Assembly: GCA_963706785.1 (NCBI GenBank)
Contig: CAVPNJ010000002.1
Coordinates: 62,001-126,000 of the forward strand
DNA length: 64,000 bases
Direction: 5' to 3'
DNA from: Pollutimonas sp963706785
GTDB lineage: Bacteria; Pseudomonadota; Gammaproteobacteria; Burkholderiales; Burkholderiaceae_B
Positions within the stretch are counted from its first letter, which is position 1. Each line of letters begins with the position of its first letter. The translations under genes were made by a program, and so were the position numbers. Of the stretch, positions 9,654-18,116 are shown one piece after another. Under the pieces are notes generated by a model, which saw only the letters and a program-made list of their open reading frames with translations, ran no database searches and had not been told where the DNA came from.

Positions 9654-10029
9654 GGCCGTTCCTTCGAACATCCATATTTGTGAACAATTGTTGCATGGTA
9701 AATTCGCCGCGCTCGTGCGTCAAGCGGCGACATGGGCTGCGCACCGCGGTGGCGCTGAAATAGAAGCGCAGTACTGCTTCTTCTTAATTTCTCAGGGCAA
9801 ACCCCAAGAAAATATATTCTTTTTCACTTCGCAGCCGATGTAGGATATTAGCCTTGCTTGTAACGGTTCATTTCGAGCCCAGCGGTGCTCAAGTGCACTT
9901 CTTGTCAACAGGCTCGTTCGTCCCGGCCTGCTGGTTTATATACCCGTCCACCGCCTATCACTCTTCAAATCCCGCCGCGCCGATTCCGCCCACTGGCAAC
10001 GCGTTTAGTGACCCCAAGGAGAACGTCTG
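9654..10029. other. Intergenic region between divergent genes, no gene seen
   Basis: This 376-bp gap separates the GGDEF-EAL gene from the TAXI gene. Its left part is AT-rich and must hold the divergent promoters, but I see no convincing paired -35/-10 hexamers, sigma-54 site, palindrome or small gene. The only clear signal is the ribosome-binding site AAGGAG at 10017-10022, just before the TAXI start. Confidence 0.5.
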
Positions 10030-11031
10030 ATGCGTACATTTTTCAAGAATACCTCTTTAAGCAAGCGAATCGCCTTGACTGCGAGCGCAGCGGCAATGTT
10101 TGCTGCTCTGGCCGCTCCGATCCCGGCGGCTGCTCAGCAGAAATTTGTCAGCATTGGCACCGGTGGAGTCACGGGCGTTTATTACGCGGCGGGCGGCGCC
10201 ATTTGCCGGCTAGTCAATAAAGATCGTGCGCAACATGGCGTGCGATGCTCAGTCGAATCGACCGGCGGTTCGGTGTTCAATATTAATACCATCAAGGCCG
10301 GCGAACTCGATCTGGGTGTGGTCCAGTCCGACGTTGGCTATAACGCGTTCAATGGTGCGGGTCAGTTCAAGGATGGAGGCGCTTACAAGAAGCTGCGCTC
10401 GGTGTTCTCGATACACCCCGAACCGTTTACTGTCGTAGCCCGTAAAGAAGCCAATATCAAGTCATTCGACGATTTCAAAGGCAAGCGCTTCAACGTCGGC
10501 AACCCGGGTTCAGGCACTCGTGCTTCAATGGAGCAATTTCTCAAGACCAAAGGCGTTGATCAAAGCTTTTTCTCGCTGGCATCCGAACTGCGTCCCGACG
10601 AACATGGCCCGGCTTTGTGCGATGGCAAGATCGACGGTTTCTTATATGGTGTCGGTCATCCCTCTGCCAACATACAAGATCCCACCACCACTTGCGGTGC
10701 GAAACTGGTTTCTCTGACCGGACCGGTAGTCGATAAGCTTGTTTCGGAATTCCCTTATTACGCCAAGGTAGCCATTCCGGCTGGCCTGTATCCTAACAAC
10801 CCTCAAGAAACCAACACCTATGGCGTGCTGGCGACGTTTGTTACGTCTGAAGATGTGCCCGAGCAAACGGTTTACCTGGTTGTGAAAGCGGTCTTTGAAA
10901 ACTTTGAAGATTTTAAAAAGTTGCATCCTGCCCTTGGCCATCTGAATGTCAAGGACATGGTGAAAAACGGGCTGTCGGCTCCGTTGCATCCGGGCGCCCA
11001 GAAGTATTACAAGGAAAAGGGTTTGCTGTAA
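10030..11031 (+). CDS. TAXI-family TRAP transporter solute-binding protein
   Basis: The 333-residue protein has a long signal peptide (cleavage near PAAAQQ-KFV). The TAXI-family opening follows: SIGTGGVTGVYYAAGGAICRL, then VESTGGSVFNI and LDLGVVQSDV. TAXI proteins are the periplasmic receptors for fused TRAP transporters and often bind glutamate, other dicarboxylates or related acids. The ligand here is unknown. The start has AAGGAG with a suitable spacer. The matching membrane gene follows after 65 bp, with a perfect hairpin in the gap that may let the receptor be made in excess. Confidence 0.9.
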   Translation: MRTFFKNTSLSKRIALTASAAAMFAALAAPIPAAAQQKFVSIGTGGVTGVYYAAGGAICRLVNKDRAQHGVRCSVESTGGSVFNINTIKAGELDLGVVQSDVGYNAFNGAGQFKDGGAYKKLRSVFSIHPEPFTVVARKEANIKSFDDFKGKRFNVGNPGSGTRASMEQFLKTKGVDQSFFSLASELRPDEHGPALCDGKIDGFLYGVGHPSANIQDPTTTCGAKLVSLTGPVVDKLVSEFPYYAKVAIPAGLYPNNPQETNTYGVLATFVTSEDVPEQTVYLVVKAVFENFEDFKKLHPALGHLNVKDMVKNGLSAPLHPGAQKYYKEKGLL

Positions 11032-11049
11032 TCCAGCATAAGCACGAAG

Positions 11050-11070
11050 GGACGCCCAGCTTGGGCGTCC
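11050..11070 (+). other. Intercistronic hairpin between receptor and TRAP membrane gene
   Basis: GGACGCCCA (11050-11058) and TGGGCGTCC (11062-11070) form a perfect 9-bp stem with a 3-base loop. No run of T follows, so it is more likely an mRNA-stabilising or partial processing element than a terminator. Such hairpins commonly lie after binding-protein genes. Confidence 0.6.
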
Positions 11071-11096
11071 AATAGCAACAAAAATAGGGAAAACGC

Positions 11097-13733
11097 ATGC
11101 CAATCACGTCCGCGCCCACGATTAGTCCCGATCATAATAATGCCAGTCTCGAACAACTGGTCGCCGACGTTGACCGGGGCGGCCGCAATGTGGGGGGCAT
11201 AACGGGCAGCGTCCTTTTTATAGGCGCCGTTTTCTGGTCGTTTTTCCAGCTGTGGTATGCATCGCCACTGCCATTCGCGTTTAATCTGGGCATTTTCAAC
11301 GATACGGAAGCGCGTGCCATACATCTTGGCGTCGCGATGTTCCTGGGCTACCTTGCCTATCCCGCAAGAAAAAGCTCACCGCGCGATTATATGCCCTGGT
11401 ACGACTGGCTCCTGGCCCTTATCGCCGGTTTTTGCGGAGCCTACCTTTTTCTGTTTTACAGAGAACTGTCCGGCCGACCCGGAATCCCGACGGCAATGGA
11501 CGTTACGGTCGCCGCCATCGGACTGGTGTTGCTGCTTGAAGTTACGCGACGAGCGCTGGGCGCGCCTATGGCGGTGCTTGGCGCCATATTTATCCTGTAT
11601 GTGTTTCTTGGGCCTTGGCTGCCCGATGCCCTGTCACATCGCGGCGCTTCGCTAGAGCGCATGGTGTCGCACATGTGGCTTACCACTGAAGGTGTATACG
11701 GAGTCGCACTCGGTGTGTCGGTGTCGTATATCTTCATTTTTGTATTGTTGGGCTCCCTGCTCGACCGCTGCGGAGCAGGCAACTACATGATGCAAGTATC
11801 GTTCGCTATGCTCGGCCATTTGCGCGGGGGGCCGGCCAAAGTTGCTGTGGTGTCCTCGGCCGTCAATGGCATTGTTTCGGCCTCTTCAGTGGCTAATGTC
11901 GTAACAGGCGGAATTTTCACCATCCCGCTGATGAAAAAGGCCGGATATGGCGGTATACGTGCCGGCGCCATTGAAACGGCTTCGTCTGTCAACGGGCAAC
12001 TGATGCCTCCCGTCATGGGGGCCGCGGCTTTCCTGATGATCGAATATGTGGGCATCCCTTATACCGATATCATCCGCCACGCCTTGCTGCCTGCCAGCAT
12101 TTCTTACATTGCCTTGTTCTACATCGTTCACCTCGAAGCGTTACAGCTTGGCATACAGCCAATGATGTCTGCGGGGCAGCCACGCACATTGCTACAAAAG
12201 CTGGCGGGCTGGGGAATGGGTATCGCAGGTTCCCTGATTGTCATGGGGCTGATTTATTGGATAGGCGTAGGAGTCCAGGCCGTCGCCGGCGCAGCGGCTA
12301 TGTGGTTGCTAACTGGCATGCTGGTGGCATTGTATTTGTGGCTACTGCGCATATCGGCCAGCCATCCCGATCTTCCCACCGAAATAAGCATCACCAATCC
12401 AACGCGGCCAGAAACCTGGCCCACCGTGCGTTCCGGTCTGTACTTCCTGATTCCCATTGGAATCCTTGTGTGGTGCCTGTCGGTAGAGCAATTGTCAGCG
12501 GGGCTATCGGCATTTTGGGCGGTGGTCGCCATGGTGCTGCAGATGGTCACGCAAAGGCCCCTGATCGCATGGTTCCGTAAAAAGCCCGTTGCGCCAGCCG
12601 TCAGTGTCGGGCTATCCGAGACCGTAAATGGCTTGCAGGAAGGCGCTCGCAATATGGTGGGTATCGCCATAGCCTGCGGTACTGCGGGGCTCATCGTCGG
12701 TGCTATCACGCTAACTGGCCTGGGTTTACGCATGACGGCATTCGTCGAGATGGTCTCGATGGGCAATGTATTGTTCATGTTGATTTTTACCGCTGCTGTG
12801 TGTTTGGTGCTTGGCCTTGGCATGCCCACCACCGCGAACTACATACTGATGGCCACCCTGATGGCTCCAGTTGTAGTAGAGCTTGGTGCGCAAAGCGGTA
12901 TTGTCATTCCATTGATCGCCGTACACATGTTTGTGTTTTATTACGGAATCATGGCCGACATTACCCCTCCGGTAGGGCTTGCCACTTTCGCGGCGGCCGC
13001 CATCTCTGGCGAAGATCCCATCAAAACCGGGATTAAAGGCGTTACTTACGCTATGCGTACGGCGGTATTACCGTTCATGTTTGTTTTCAATCCGCTGTTG
13101 CTATTGATTGATGTCGAGGGGTGGTCCGAGCTTGTTCTGGTCGTGGGGGGCGCGACACTGGCATCCCTGACGTTTACCGCTGCCACCATGAAATGGATGC
13201 GGATCAAATGTAGCTGGCTCGAAGTTGTTCTGCTGCTCTTGGTTACCTTCATGTTGTTCAGGCCCGACTGGTTCATGAACCATTTATCGCCAAAGTATGA
13301 AACCCGCCCTGCGGCGCAGATGCTGAAGATTGCTGCCGATATGCCGGACAAGGGCAGGTTGATCGTAGTGCTTAGCGGTATGAACCTTGAAGGCGACGAG
13401 CTTCAAAAAACGGTGGCAGTGCCATTGCCGGCTCTGCCCGAGGACAGCACGGCGAAAGGCGACGCGGCTGCTTTGCAGAGATTCTCCGCTGCAGGGCTGA
13501 CCGTGATGGCATTGGGCGACCAAGTCCAGATCGCGTCGGTACGTTTTGGCAGTCAGGCCCGGCGTGCGGGCTGGGAACAAGGCTGGCACGTAGCGGAAGT
13601 CAAAGTTCCCAACCCGTCCAGGCCATCGGAATTCTGGATTTATATTCCAGCCTTCCTGATAATGGCTTTCATGTGGATAAGGCAAGGCCGCAGAATGACT
13701 AGCCACGGCATGGCTGCTTCGGCCGTCGCATAA
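11097..13733 (+). CDS. TRAP transporter fused permease (4TM + 12TM) with C-terminal DUF3394-like domain
   Basis: The 878-residue membrane protein joins the small DctQ-like part (hydrophobic segments in about the first 190 residues) to the large DctM-like part. The latter is marked by VSSAVNGIVSASSVANVVTGG, SSVNGQLMPPVMGAAAF, LGLGMPTTANYI and ADITPPVGLA. The last 150 residues or so carry a soluble domain containing GSQARRAGWEQGWHV, as in the DUF3394/PDZ-like tail of this family, ended by one more membrane segment. It imports the ligand of the TAXI protein using an ion gradient. The order receptor-then-permease is the standard TAXI arrangement. Confidence 0.92.
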   Translation: MPITSAPTISPDHNNASLEQLVADVDRGGRNVGGITGSVLFIGAVFWSFFQLWYASPLPFAFNLGIFNDTEARAIHLGVAMFLGYLAYPARKSSPRDYMPWYDWLLALIAGFCGAYLFLFYRELSGRPGIPTAMDVTVAAIGLVLLLEVTRRALGAPMAVLGAIFILYVFLGPWLPDALSHRGASLERMVSHMWLTTEGVYGVALGVSVSYIFIFVLLGSLLDRCGAGNYMMQVSFAMLGHLRGGPAKVAVVSSAVNGIVSASSVANVVTGGIFTIPLMKKAGYGGIRAGAIETASSVNGQLMPPVMGAAAFLMIEYVGIPYTDIIRHALLPASISYIALFYIVHLEALQLGIQPMMSAGQPRTLLQKLAGWGMGIAGSLIVMGLIYWIGVGVQAVAGAAAMWLLTGMLVALYLWLLRISASHPDLPTEISITNPTRPETWPTVRSGLYFLIPIGILVWCLSVEQLSAGLSAFWAVVAMVLQMVTQRPLIAWFRKKPVAPAVSVGLSETVNGLQEGARNMVGIAIACGTAGLIVGAITLTGLGLRMTAFVEMVSMGNVLFMLIFTAAVCLVLGLGMPTTANYILMATLMAPVVVELGAQSGIVIPLIAVHMFVFYYGIMADITPPVGLATFAAAAISGEDPIKTGIKGVTYAMRTAVLPFMFVFNPLLLLIDVEGWSELVLVVGGATLASLTFTAATMKWMRIKCSWLEVVLLLLVTFMLFRPDWFMNHLSPKYETRPAAQMLKIAADMPDKGRLIVVLSGMNLEGDELQKTVAVPLPALPEDSTAKGDAAALQRFSAAGLTVMALGDQVQIASVRFGSQARRAGWEQGWHVAEVKVPNPSRPSEFWIYIPAFLIMAFMWIRQGRRMTSHGMAASAVA

Positions 13734-13805
13734 AGGTGGGATGCTGTACGGTATATTGGCAAGGGTGTTCTGTAGGTCATGTTTCATCCATTGCAGGAGC
13801 GATTT

Positions 13806-15008
13806 ATGCAAAGTTCCTTTTTTGACCATGTACAGCATCAGCTTCAACAGCTGCGGGCCGAAGGCTTCTACAAGGGCGAGCGCATCATGGCAAGCCAGCA
13901 ATCGGCGCAGATTACGCTTGCGGATGGTTCTCAGGTATTGAATTTTTGCGCCAATAATTATCTTGGCCTGTCCAACGATCGGCGTCTGATCGATGCTGCG
14001 AAGCAAGGCCTCGACGATGCTGGCTTTGGCCTGTCGTCGGTGCGTTTTATTTGCGGTACCCAAACAGGTCACAAAAAGCTGGAACGCGCATTGGCTGATT
14101 TCCTTGAAATGGAAGACGCCATCCTGTATTCCAGCTGCTTTGACGCCAATGGCGGCCTATTCGAAGTCTTGCTCGATGAGAACGATGCGGTCATCAGCGA
14201 TGCGTTAAACCATGCCAGCATTATTGACGGCGTACGTCTGTGCAAGGCGAAGCGCTATCGCTACGACAACAATAATATGGCCGATTTGCGAGCCCAATTG
14301 CAGGCGGCCGATATGGCTGGGGCTCGCTACAAGCTTATTTCAACGGACGGCGTTTTTTCCATGGACGGCATTATTGCCGACTTGAAGTCCATATGTGATT
14401 TGGCCGACGAATTTAACGCCATGGTCATGGTCGATGACTCGCATGCCGTGGGATTCATTGGCGAAAATGGACGCGGGACGCCCGAATACTGCGGCGTCCA
14501 GGGCCGGGTCCATATAATTACTGGCACGCTGGGCAAGGCGCTGGGTGGCGCTTCCGGCGGCTATGTCGCCGCCAACGCTGCCGTGGTCGAGCTCTTGCGC
14601 CAAAAATCGCGTCCCTATCTGTTTTCCAATACGCTGGCTCCGGCGATTGTGTCGGCATCGTTACGTGCACTGACCTTGTTGCAAAGTGGCGAAGGACAAG
14701 AATTGCGCCTGCGCGTGCATGCAAATGGCAGGCGGTTTCGCAATGCAATGGTCGAGGTCGGGTTCGAGTTGGTACCCGGCGAGCATCCAATTATTCCCGT
14801 CATGTTCGGCGACGCGCTGTTGGCAGGAAATGTCGCCGATGAGCTCCTGCATGAAGGCATCTACGTTATCAGCTTCTCGTATCCCGTCGTTCCAAAGGGA
14901 CGTGCACGTATCCGGACTCAGATGAGTGCTGCTCATAGCTCTGAACATATCGATAAAGCCGTTGAAGCATTCAAGAAGGTCGGCCGGCGGTTGCAAATCC
15001 TACCTTGA
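13806..15008 (+). CDS. kbl: Glycine C-acetyltransferase (2-amino-3-ketobutyrate CoA ligase)
   Basis: The 400-residue PLP enzyme matches the usual Kbl length when started at ATG 13806, which has AGGAG upstream; an in-frame ATG 27 nt earlier lacks this. Key features are NFCANNYLGLS, the aspartate of VMVDDSHAVGFIG, and the PLP lysine in TGTLGKALGG (about residue 243). Kbl cleaves 2-amino-3-ketobutyrate with CoA to glycine and acetyl-CoA, the second step of threonine breakdown. The first step is encoded by tdh 59 bp downstream on the same strand. Confidence 0.95.
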   Translation: MQSSFFDHVQHQLQQLRAEGFYKGERIMASQQSAQITLADGSQVLNFCANNYLGLSNDRRLIDAAKQGLDDAGFGLSSVRFICGTQTGHKKLERALADFLEMEDAILYSSCFDANGGLFEVLLDENDAVISDALNHASIIDGVRLCKAKRYRYDNNNMADLRAQLQAADMAGARYKLISTDGVFSMDGIIADLKSICDLADEFNAMVMVDDSHAVGFIGENGRGTPEYCGVQGRVHIITGTLGKALGGASGGYVAANAAVVELLRQKSRPYLFSNTLAPAIVSASLRALTLLQSGEGQELRLRVHANGRRFRNAMVEVGFELVPGEHPIIPVMFGDALLAGNVADELLHEGIYVISFSYPVVPKGRARIRTQMSAAHSSEHIDKAVEAFKKVGRRLQILP

Positions 15009-15067
15009 CCGGCCGCTGCCTTTAGTTCAGGATTTATAATCGTTGCTATTGCTTTCCGGAATTCGCA

Positions 15068-16096
15068 ATGCGCGCCCTCGCAAAATTAGAACCCTCCATC
15101 GGCTTGGCCCTTACCGAAATTGAACGACCCTCGGTAGGTCATAATGATGTACTGATCAAAATCCGGAAAACCGCCATTTGCGGTACCGACATCCATATTT
15201 GGAACTGGGACGACTGGGCCAGCAAGACCATCCCTGTTCCGATGCAGGTCGGTCACGAGTATGTCGGTGAAATCATTGAAATCGGCCAGGAGGTCAGCGG
15301 TTTCAAACTGGGTGACCGTGTATCAGGCGAGGGCCATATTACTTGTGGTTTCTGTCGTAATTGTCGTGCCGGGCGGCGCCATCTTTGCCGCAACACCTCC
15401 GGCGTAGGCGTCAATCGGCCAGGCGCTTTTGCCGATTATCTTGTTATTCCAGCATTCAATGCGTTTAAGATCCCCGACGACGTACCTGACGACCTGGCTG
15501 CCATCTTTGATCCGTTCGGCAATGCCACACATACCGCACTTACTTTCAACTTGGTCGGCGAAGATGTCTTGATTACCGGCGCGGGGCCTATCGGAGCCAT
15601 GGCTGCGGCGATTGCGCGTCACGTCGGAGCACGCAATGTGGTTATCACTGACGTCAATGATTACCGCCTCGGTCTGGCCGCCAAAATGGGTGCGACTCGT
15701 ACAGTGAACGTGGAACGGGAAGCGTTGCCTGACGTTATGCACGAACTAGGCATGACAGAAGGGTTTGACGTGGGACTTGAAATGTCCGGTACGCCGGGCG
15801 CTTTTACGTCCATGCTCGAGGGGATGACTCATGGCGGCAAGATTGCCATGCTGGGGATTCTTCCCTCTGGATTTGGCATCGACTGGAACAAGATCATTTT
15901 CAAAGGACTCGAAATCAAGGGTATTTATGGCCGCGAAATGTTCGAGACTTGGTACAAGATGGTCGCCATGTTGCAAAGCGGGCTGGATATCAGTTCAATC
16001 ATTACGCATCACTACCCCGTTGATAATTACCGCGCGGGATTCGACGTCATGCTTTCGGGTCAAAGCGGCAAGGTAATTCTTGACTGGGCGGCATAG
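15068..16096 (+). CDS. tdh: L-threonine 3-dehydrogenase
   Basis: The 342-residue zinc-containing medium-chain dehydrogenase has the Tdh hallmarks: AICGTDIHIWNWDDWA with the catalytic-zinc Cys, VGHEYVGEI, the structural-zinc cysteines in CGFCRNCRAGRRHLC, and the NAD-binding turn GAGPIGAMAA. It oxidises threonine to 2-amino-3-ketobutyrate, which Kbl then cleaves, so kbl-tdh forms a complete threonine-to-glycine route. The length equals the family norm. The next gene begins only 3 nt after its stop. Confidence 0.96.
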   Translation: MRALAKLEPSIGLALTEIERPSVGHNDVLIKIRKTAICGTDIHIWNWDDWASKTIPVPMQVGHEYVGEIIEIGQEVSGFKLGDRVSGEGHITCGFCRNCRAGRRHLCRNTSGVGVNRPGAFADYLVIPAFNAFKIPDDVPDDLAAIFDPFGNATHTALTFNLVGEDVLITGAGPIGAMAAAIARHVGARNVVITDVNDYRLGLAAKMGATRTVNVEREALPDVMHELGMTEGFDVGLEMSGTPGAFTSMLEGMTHGGKIAMLGILPSGFGIDWNKIIFKGLEIKGIYGREMFETWYKMVAMLQSGLDISSIITHHYPVDNYRAGFDVMLSGQSGKVILDWAA

Positions 16097-16099
16097 CAC

Positions 16100-17038
16100 T
16101 TGAAAAAGTCAAAACGCATTGCATTCGTTCGCGACGCTCCGTTGCCTTTACGTAACGGCGTCGCTCCCAGCCGCGTTCATTTGCCGGCGGGGCCCTGGAC
16201 GCTGCTCATCGACTTCCTGATCGAGCGCTTCATGCATGTTCCGCCCGATGTCATTCGCGCCAGATTAATACGCGGCGATATTGTTGACGAATTTGGCGTA
16301 GCCCAGAATCTGGACAGCCCTTATCAAGCCTTGCGATGGCTTTGGTATTATCGCGAAGTGATCGACGAGCCCGCTGTTCCGTTTGAATTACCCGTGTTGT
16401 TCCGTGATGATTTTCTTGTCGTGGTAGACAAGCCCCATTTCCTGGCTAGCATTCCAGGGGGGCGCTACTTGCAGGAAACGGCGCTGACACGCTTGCGAGC
16501 CTCGCTGAACTTGCCTATGTTAAGTCCAATTCACCGGCTCGACCGCGATACCGCCGGTGTCCTGGTGTTTTGTGCAGCCCCGGAACGCCGGGGCGCTTAT
16601 CAAACGCTGTTCCAGACGCGCAGTGTAGAAAAGGAATACGAGGCCATAGCACCGTTGCGTGCCGATCTTGAACTGCCAGTTGTATATCGTAGCCGCCTGC
16701 AGCCCACGCCTGGTCACTTCACCGTGCACGAGACCAGCGGCGAGGCGAACAGTGAAACGCGGGTTGAATTGATTCAAACGGCAGGCCACTTGGGACATTA
16801 CCGCTTAAGGCCACATACCGGACGCAAGCATCAGTTGCGTGCTCACATGAGTGCGCTCGGTATTCCAATATGCAACGATAATTTCTACCCGCAGCTGAAG
16901 GCATACTCAGATACTGATGATTTCACCAAGCCCCTGAAGCTGCTGGCGCGCGCTATTCAGTTCACGGACCCTATCAGTGGCGTGCTACGTCGCTTTGAAA
17001 GCAAGCGCAGTCTCGGTACCAGCGTGCCGTTGTCATAG
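16100..17038 (+). CDS. RluA-family pseudouridine synthase
   Basis: The 312-residue protein has the RluA/RsuA catalytic signature HRLDRDTAGVLVF (catalytic Asp in RLDRDT), followed by EYEAIAPL and RPHTGRKHQLRAHMSALG with the conserved arginine/histidine region. It isomerises uridines in RNA. An N-terminal stretch (LLIDFLIERFMHVPPDVI) resembles an S4-like or substrate-recognition segment. The start is taken as TTG 16100 because the frame opens directly after tdh and no better in-frame start is evident near the N-terminus. The exact RNA target cannot be told. It converges with the asparaginase gene with one base between stop codons. Confidence 0.85.
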   Translation: MKKSKRIAFVRDAPLPLRNGVAPSRVHLPAGPWTLLIDFLIERFMHVPPDVIRARLIRGDIVDEFGVAQNLDSPYQALRWLWYYREVIDEPAVPFELPVLFRDDFLVVVDKPHFLASIPGGRYLQETALTRLRASLNLPMLSPIHRLDRDTAGVLVFCAAPERRGAYQTLFQTRSVEKEYEAIAPLRADLELPVVYRSRLQPTPGHFTVHETSGEANSETRVELIQTAGHLGHYRLRPHTGRKHQLRAHMSALGIPICNDNFYPQLKAYSDTDDFTKPLKLLARAIQFTDPISGVLRRFESKRSLGTSVPLS

Positions 17039-17039
17039 A

Positions 17040-18026
17040 TTAGTACTGGTCGAAACAGGCCTGAATTCTTTCTCGATCGCTGGAGTCATGCAGGGCCAAC
17101 ATTAACAATATCCTGGCCTTTTGGGGATTGAGTGAACCGCTCGAAATAAGTCCCAACTGATTGTCGGTATTGCTAGCCGAAACAACACCCGAGCCCACCC
17201 GGCTGGCCCGGACGCAAACCAGTTTATTTTTCAAGGCCAGCTTCACGCCCTTACGTACCTGCGGAGAAAGGCTGCCATTCCCCGTTGCGGCGATTACTAT
17301 CCCCTTCGCACCGGCTTTAATCGAGGCTTCGTAGAAATGCACGCCGGCATTCTGGTGGTCGTAAATGATGTCGACCCCGGGCAGCGACTTGATGCCAGCA
17401 ATGTTGAATTCGGTTTGCGCGGTATGGCGCAATGTCGGTGTCTGGAAGATATGCACCTTTCCGCTATGAACTTGACCGATATAGCCCTGGTCGTAAGCCC
17501 TAAAAGCATCGACTTCAGTCGTACTGCATTTACTGAGAAAACGTGCTGATCCGAACCTGTCATTCAGCATGACCAGCACCCCGTGGCCCGCGGCCCGTGT
17601 CTCGCCCGCCAGCAATACCGCGTTATATAAATTTAGCGGTCCGTCAGCGCTTAATGCCGAGCCGGGCCGCATCGCTCCGACAATCACGACCGGCTTATTG
17701 CTTTTTACCGTCAAGTTAAGAAAATATGCGGTCTCTTCCAGCGTATCGGTGCCGTGCGTTACCACAACGGCGTCAACGCGCGGATCAGCCAGTTCAATGT
17801 TAATTCGACGGGTCAGCTTTAAAAGCATCTTTGTCGTGATTGCATGACTTTCAACATTGAATACCTGATGGCATCTTATATTGGCCAATTCTGCGATTTG
17901 CGGGACGGCGTTCAACAAGGCCTCTACGCCTTGCGTGACCTCATAGTCAGTAAGTGTGGTAGCACTGTTAGCGGTGGAGGCAATGGTGCCTCCGGTTCCC
18001 AATATAACGATGTTTGGCAGTGTCAT
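17040..18026 (-). CDS. L-asparaginase
   Basis: The 328-residue protein carries both asparaginase active-site signatures: ILGTGGTIAST (nucleophilic Thr) near the N-terminus and VVTHGTDTLEETA (second catalytic Thr-Asp) at about residue 90. Ser-Ala and MRPGSALSADGPLN segments follow. It hydrolyses asparagine to aspartate and ammonia. The start at ATG 18026 is preferred because the frame upstream is unlike the family; no signal peptide is seen, so it is probably cytoplasmic. It lies 90 bp downstream of rpoN on the same strand and may be cotranscribed with it, which would place an ammonia-releasing enzyme under the rpoN promoter. Confidence 0.88.
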   Translation of the reverse strand: MTLPNIVILGTGGTIASTANSATTLTDYEVTQGVEALLNAVPQIAELANIRCHQVFNVESHAITTKMLLKLTRRINIELADPRVDAVVVTHGTDTLEETAYFLNLTVKSNKPVVIVGAMRPGSALSADGPLNLYNAVLLAGETRAAGHGVLVMLNDRFGSARFLSKCSTTEVDAFRAYDQGYIGQVHSGKVHIFQTPTLRHTAQTEFNIAGIKSLPGVDIIYDHQNAGVHFYEASIKAGAKGIVIAATGNGSLSPQVRKGVKLALKNKLVCVRASRVGSGVVSASNTDNQLGLISSGSLNPQKARILLMLALHDSSDRERIQACFDQY

Positions 18027-18116
18027 ATAGAAGCCCGGTGCTCCCCAGTGGCGGGTTTGCACCCGATGGCGAAAGCGCTTAGTTTAACCAAACGCTTGCC
18101 GCACATCGTTTCCGAT

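Noticed and set aside
11050..11070. Hairpin after the TAXI gene as a rho-independent terminator
   Set aside because: There is no T run on either side and the permease gene must be expressed from the same transcript, so a stabilising hairpin is more likely.
12254..12832. Long antisense frame within the TRAP permease gene
   Set aside because: It lies wholly inside a conserved membrane-protein gene, has no start signal, and gives low-complexity sequence.
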